A DNA stretch of 64,000 bases from CAWFXC01 sp963819735 (GTDB lineage Bacteria; Actinomycetota; Acidimicrobiia; IMCC26256; DASPTH01). The notes beneath the pieces are model-generated. The model did not search any database and had not been told where the DNA came from. It was given only the letters and a program-made list of their open reading frames with translations. A program made the translations under genes and the position numbers. The stretch spans positions 930,001 through 994,000 of the forward strand of contig CAWFXC010000005.1 in assembly GCA_963819735.1 (NCBI GenBank), written 5' to 3'. This document shows positions 61,406-64,000 of this stretch, one piece after another (positions within the stretch are counted from its first letter, which is position 1; every line of letters starts with the position of its first letter).

Positions 61406-63004
61406 CTATCCGGTGGGCTCGTAGATCCAGTAGTGCTCGTCGACCTGGATGCCGTCGTCGAAGTGCGCCCGCAGCCGCGCGCCTGAGCCCGCGGGCAGTG
61501 GCGCCTCCACCAGCAGGAGCACCGGGCCCGACTGCCGGCGGGCGAGACGAGTGGCGAGGCCCAGCGCGGAGGGCTGTTCGGCGACGTACCAACCCGATCC
61601 GTTCCAATGTTGCAACGCGCGCTTCCAGACGACGTACGGCTCGCCGCCGGGGTCCTCCGGAAACACGATCGGTCGATCGAGGCGGTAGGCGACCGACGAC
61701 AAGATTGCGGCGTTGTCACCCACCAGCACGACGTCGCGCCGTTCGTGGTGCGCGATCCAACGAGCGGTTGCCTGCGCGTCCGTGAACGTGTGGGAACTCG
61801 CCATCGCGAATGCCCCGACTCCGACGACGGCCTGGACGACGAACACGATCGCCACGAGGCGTCGGACGGATTTCGTTCGTATCAGCTCCCGGTTGGAACA
61901 GCCGATCCACGTTGCGGCCACGAACGCGATGTACAGCGTTCCGATCTGACGTTGCCCCAACGGAAGTGCGCGGCCGTAGCTCAGCCCCGTGAACACGACC
62001 AGCGTCGACACCCAGATCACGAGGGCGGCGCGGAGCCGACGGAGAACCAGGGTCACCGTGACGACGACCGCGAGGCCGAGGAGCATTTGCAGGTTCAGCG
62101 ACGAATCGAAGAGGTTGGTGTTCCACCAGCTGCTCTGGATCGCCGGAACCGGCACCAACGCGCGCCAGGGTGCACACAGCACTTGCGAAAGCGCGTGCGA
62201 GTCGAACGCCGTCCGCCACGCGCTGTACAGCCCGTCGGCCGGCGGTCTCACCAGGCAGATCGAGAGTGCGGCGCCCACGAGCAGGAGCGCAGCCCCGGCC
62301 CGGCTGGTGCGGTCGCGGATCCTCCACGCGTCAGTGGCCGCGCGATCGGCCGCCAGCCCGAGTCCGATCGCGACGGCCAGCATCACGCCGTAGACGCTCG
62401 TCAACGCCAGCAGGCCCAGGAGCCCACCGATCACGCCGCAACGTCGCGGTCGTCGCCCGGCGAGGATCAGCGCCGCGACCACGAGCAGCAGCCCGAGGGA
62501 GTAGCTCCGGCTCAGGACGCCGTACTCGAACAGAGGGAAGTAACCGAGCGCGAACAGCACGCGCAGCCAGCGAGGGAACGGCGCGTGCCACGCGAACAGC
62601 AGCACCGTCGCGGTCGCGATCGCCCACTGCATCCCTTGGAGTGCGAGAGTCGACGCGGTGGCGTGTGCCGGGAGCCAGAGCAGCAGGTACCACAACGGTG
62701 GCTGGCCCTCGTAGCGCAGATTGTGGAGCAAGGCCCACGGCGAGGCGCTGTGGCGCACGATGGCCCAACCCTGGAGCTCGTCGCGCCACAATCCGTGGCG
62801 GGCGAGCCCGAACGCAAGGAGCACCCCGAAGCACGCGGCGACGATGATCGCGAAGCGTCGGCTCCCGGCATCGCCCGCCGTGGCCATCGATCCGGTTGAC
62901 GCGTTCGACCTCGAGCCCGCATCCGGCTCGCCGCGAGCCGGCGTAGCAAGGGTGGCGCGAACCGGCGCGTCGACCAGCACGATCGACGGGCGCCCGGGAT
63001 CCAT
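61406..63004 (-). CDS. Polytopic membrane glycosyltransferase (GT39/ArnT-like)
   Basis: This 532-residue protein (493 if it starts at ATG 62887) has about ten TM helices. The first periplasmic loop reads GLWRDELQGWAIVRHSASPW, which has the D-E pair of GT-C enzymes such as protein-O-mannosyltransferase and ArnT. YEGQPPLWYLLLWLPAHA follows, as in this superfamily. A soluble C-terminal part starts around WIAHHERRDVVLVGDNAAIL. It would transfer a sugar from a polyprenyl-phosphate donor outside the membrane. Acceptor unknown. It is convergent with the pilin and divergent from the GT2 gene at 63102. Confidence 0.82.
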   Translation of the reverse strand: MDPGRPSIVLVDAPVRATLATPARGEPDAGSRSNASTGSMATAGDAGSRRFAIIVAACFGVLLAFGLARHGLWRDELQGWAIVRHSASPWALLHNLRYEGQPPLWYLLLWLPAHATASTLALQGMQWAIATATVLLFAWHAPFPRWLRVLFALGYFPLFEYGVLSRSYSLGLLLVVAALILAGRRPRRCGVIGGLLGLLALTSVYGVMLAVAIGLGLAADRAATDAWRIRDRTSRAGAALLLVGAALSICLVRPPADGLYSAWRTAFDSHALSQVLCAPWRALVPVPAIQSSWWNTNLFDSSLNLQMLLGLAVVVTVTLVLRRLRAALVIWVSTLVVFTGLSYGRALPLGQRQIGTLYIAFVAATWIGCSNRELIRTKSVRRLVAIVFVVQAVVGVGAFAMASSHTFTDAQATARWIAHHERRDVVLVGDNAAILSSVAYRLDRPIVFPEDPGGEPYVVWKRALQHWNGSGWYVAEQPSALGLATRLARRQSGPVLLLVEAPLPAGSGARLRAHFDDGIQVDEHYWIYEPTG

Positions 63005-63101
63005 GAGTCGGTGTCGACCGGTCGCGGCGATGAGTTGAGCACGGACGCGGCGGGAACCGACAGCCGCTCAACCGCCTTCCGGGTCACGCCGATATGAGGA
63101 C

Positions 63102-64000
63102 ATGGAGGATTCGGAGCGGCGGCAGGCCCATTTCGTGACCCGGGCGGCGGCCCGGCGTTCGAAATGGTGTGATCACGAGGGCGCGATCCGCTTCGTCGCG
63201 CTGTTGGCGCTCGCGTGGGGCGCCGCCTATCTGATCTGGCGCCTGGGCTGGAGCGGTCGGGGTACGCCCGTCGCGCTCTTCGTCACCTTGATCGCGGCGG
63301 AGATGTTCGGATGGGTGAGCCTCGCGTTCTACACCTTCCTCGCGTGGCGCGTTCCGGAACCGGTGCGTCCGGCGGTGCCCGATGAACTGCCGTCGATCGA
63401 CGTGTTCGTCTGCACCTACGACGAGGCCGTCAGCGTCGTCGAGCCGACGCTGATCGGATGCCGCGCGATCGGCCTACCCCACACCACGTACCTGCTCGAC
63501 GACGGGCGTCGCCCGGAGATGGCCGAGCTCGCCGCGCGTCTCGGTGCCCTCTACATCACGCGACCCGACAACCGTCACGCCAAGGCCGGCAACATCAACC
63601 ACGCACTCGGCGCGACGAACGGTGAAGTGATCTTGTTCCTCGACGCCGACCACGTGCCCGCGCCCGACATCCTCGACGCGACCGTCGGCTACTTCACCAC
63701 GCCGGACGTCGCGCTCGTGCAGACGCCGCACGACTTCTACAACCGCGATTCGGCCCAGCACACGCAGACGGCCCGGCACGAGCAGAGTCTCTTCTACGAA
63801 GTCATCGCGCCGGGCAAGGATCGGCACAACGCGATGTTCTGGTGCGGTTCCGCCACGCTGGTGCGCCGCACCGCGCTGGAACAGCTGGGCGGGGTGCTCA
63901 CCGACACCGTCGCCGAGGACTTCCACACGACGATCGCCATGCACGCCGAGGGTTGGCACACCCGGTACCACAACGAGGTGCTGGTGCAGGGTCTGGCGCC
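63102..64000 (+). CDS. Cellulose-synthase-like GT2 glycosyltransferase (N-terminal part, cut by window edge)
   Basis: 299 codons are in the window. Two TM helices (IRFVALLALAWGAAYLIWRL, VALFVTLIAAEMFGWVSLAF) precede a GT2 domain with DVFVCTYDEAVSVVEPTLIG, YLLDDGRRPEMAELAARLGA, RPDNRHAKAGNINHALGATN, EVILFLDADHVPAPDIL (D-x-D), FWCGSATLVRRTALEQLGGV and TVAEDFHTTIAMHAEGWHTR (the ED acceptor base). The Q-x-x-RW motif would be beyond the edge. Start ATG 63102 follows GAGGA. This copy is in one clean frame, unlike the relative at 53553-55659. Confidence 0.92.
   Translation, partial: MEDSERRQAHFVTRAAARRSKWCDHEGAIRFVALLALAWGAAYLIWRLGWSGRGTPVALFVTLIAAEMFGWVSLAFYTFLAWRVPEPVRPAVPDELPSIDVFVCTYDEAVSVVEPTLIGCRAIGLPHTTYLLDDGRRPEMAELAARLGALYITRPDNRHAKAGNINHALGATNGEVILFLDADHVPAPDILDATVGYFTTPDVALVQTPHDFYNRDSAQHTQTARHEQSLFYEVIAPGKDRHNAMFWCGSATLVRRTALEQLGGVLTDTVAEDFHTTIAMHAEGWHTRYHNEVLVQGLA

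Overview
The window is GC-rich DNA from an actinobacterium. Gene content points to the Acidimicrobiia or a relative: a homodimeric AceE, a group II truncated haemoglobin, an F420/PNPOx-type oxidoreductase, family III CoA-transferases, short-chain dehydrogenases, a P450, a DUF1501/DUF1800 pair and Thr/Pro-rich surface proteins. This placement is inferred from families only; there is no rRNA in the window.

Region 1 (1-11254) is chromosomal backbone: the N-terminal part of an Lhr-type helicase, a carboxymuconolactone decarboxylase-like protein, a CAP lipoprotein, a two-domain FtsX permease, a META lipoprotein, a large PAP2/kinase-like/flippase membrane protein and a DUF2252 protein.

Region 2 (11268-19013) is a decaying integrated element of about 7.3 kb inserted in the 3' half of tRNA-Val(GAC). 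A 63-bp direct repeat (one mismatch) bounds it: the complete tRNA lies on the left and only its 3' half on the right. Just inside the left end are paired arm-type repeats, a tyrosine integrase and a convergent excisionase-like HTH gene. The cargo is an FtsX permease, a 5'-truncated second FtsX gene, an HTH gene with an amber codon, and fused remnants of IS5- and IS481-type transposases. A broken PI-PLC-like gene lies just outside the left end.

Region 3 (19135-29927) starts with a coupled ABC permease and an ATPase carrying a C-terminal cyclic-nucleotide-binding domain. It continues with a Coq4-like protein, two SDRs, GlbO, a DUF4118-BASS fusion, a SARP-type regulator with repeated GC hairpins in its upstream region, gene-poor DNA, and a membrane-anchored Thr/Pro repeat protein.

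Region 4 (29934-43213) holds a two-domain family III CoA-transferase that appears to start at ATC, a PAS-PP2C phosphatase, dxs, a coupled DUF1800-DUF1501 pair, aceE, a nitroreductase and tRNA-Val(CAC).

Region 5 (43438-49195) is a xanthine-dehydrogenase-superfamily operon in the order large (Mo), medium (FAD), small (2Fe-2S). It is preceded by a carboxymuconolactone decarboxylase-like gene and a SRPBCC gene, and followed by a PNPOx-fold gene.

Region 6 (49211-64000) carries small metabolic and envelope genes, a secreted beta-sandwich protein, an apparent operon of hypothetical protein, signal peptidase I and a cellulose-synthase-like glycosyltransferase, then P450, MOSC, a TetR regulator with its divergent target, a GSILSIGS-repeat peptide, an orphan Flp pilin, a membrane glycosyltransferase and the start of a second cellulose-synthase-like enzyme.

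Several genes (aceE, DUF1501, the secreted protein, the first glycosyltransferase, signal peptidase) are interrupted only by changes equivalent to extra single bases, most densely at 53.4-56.0 kb. That looks more like consensus error than decay. The lesions inside the mobile element are mixed and look like real decay.
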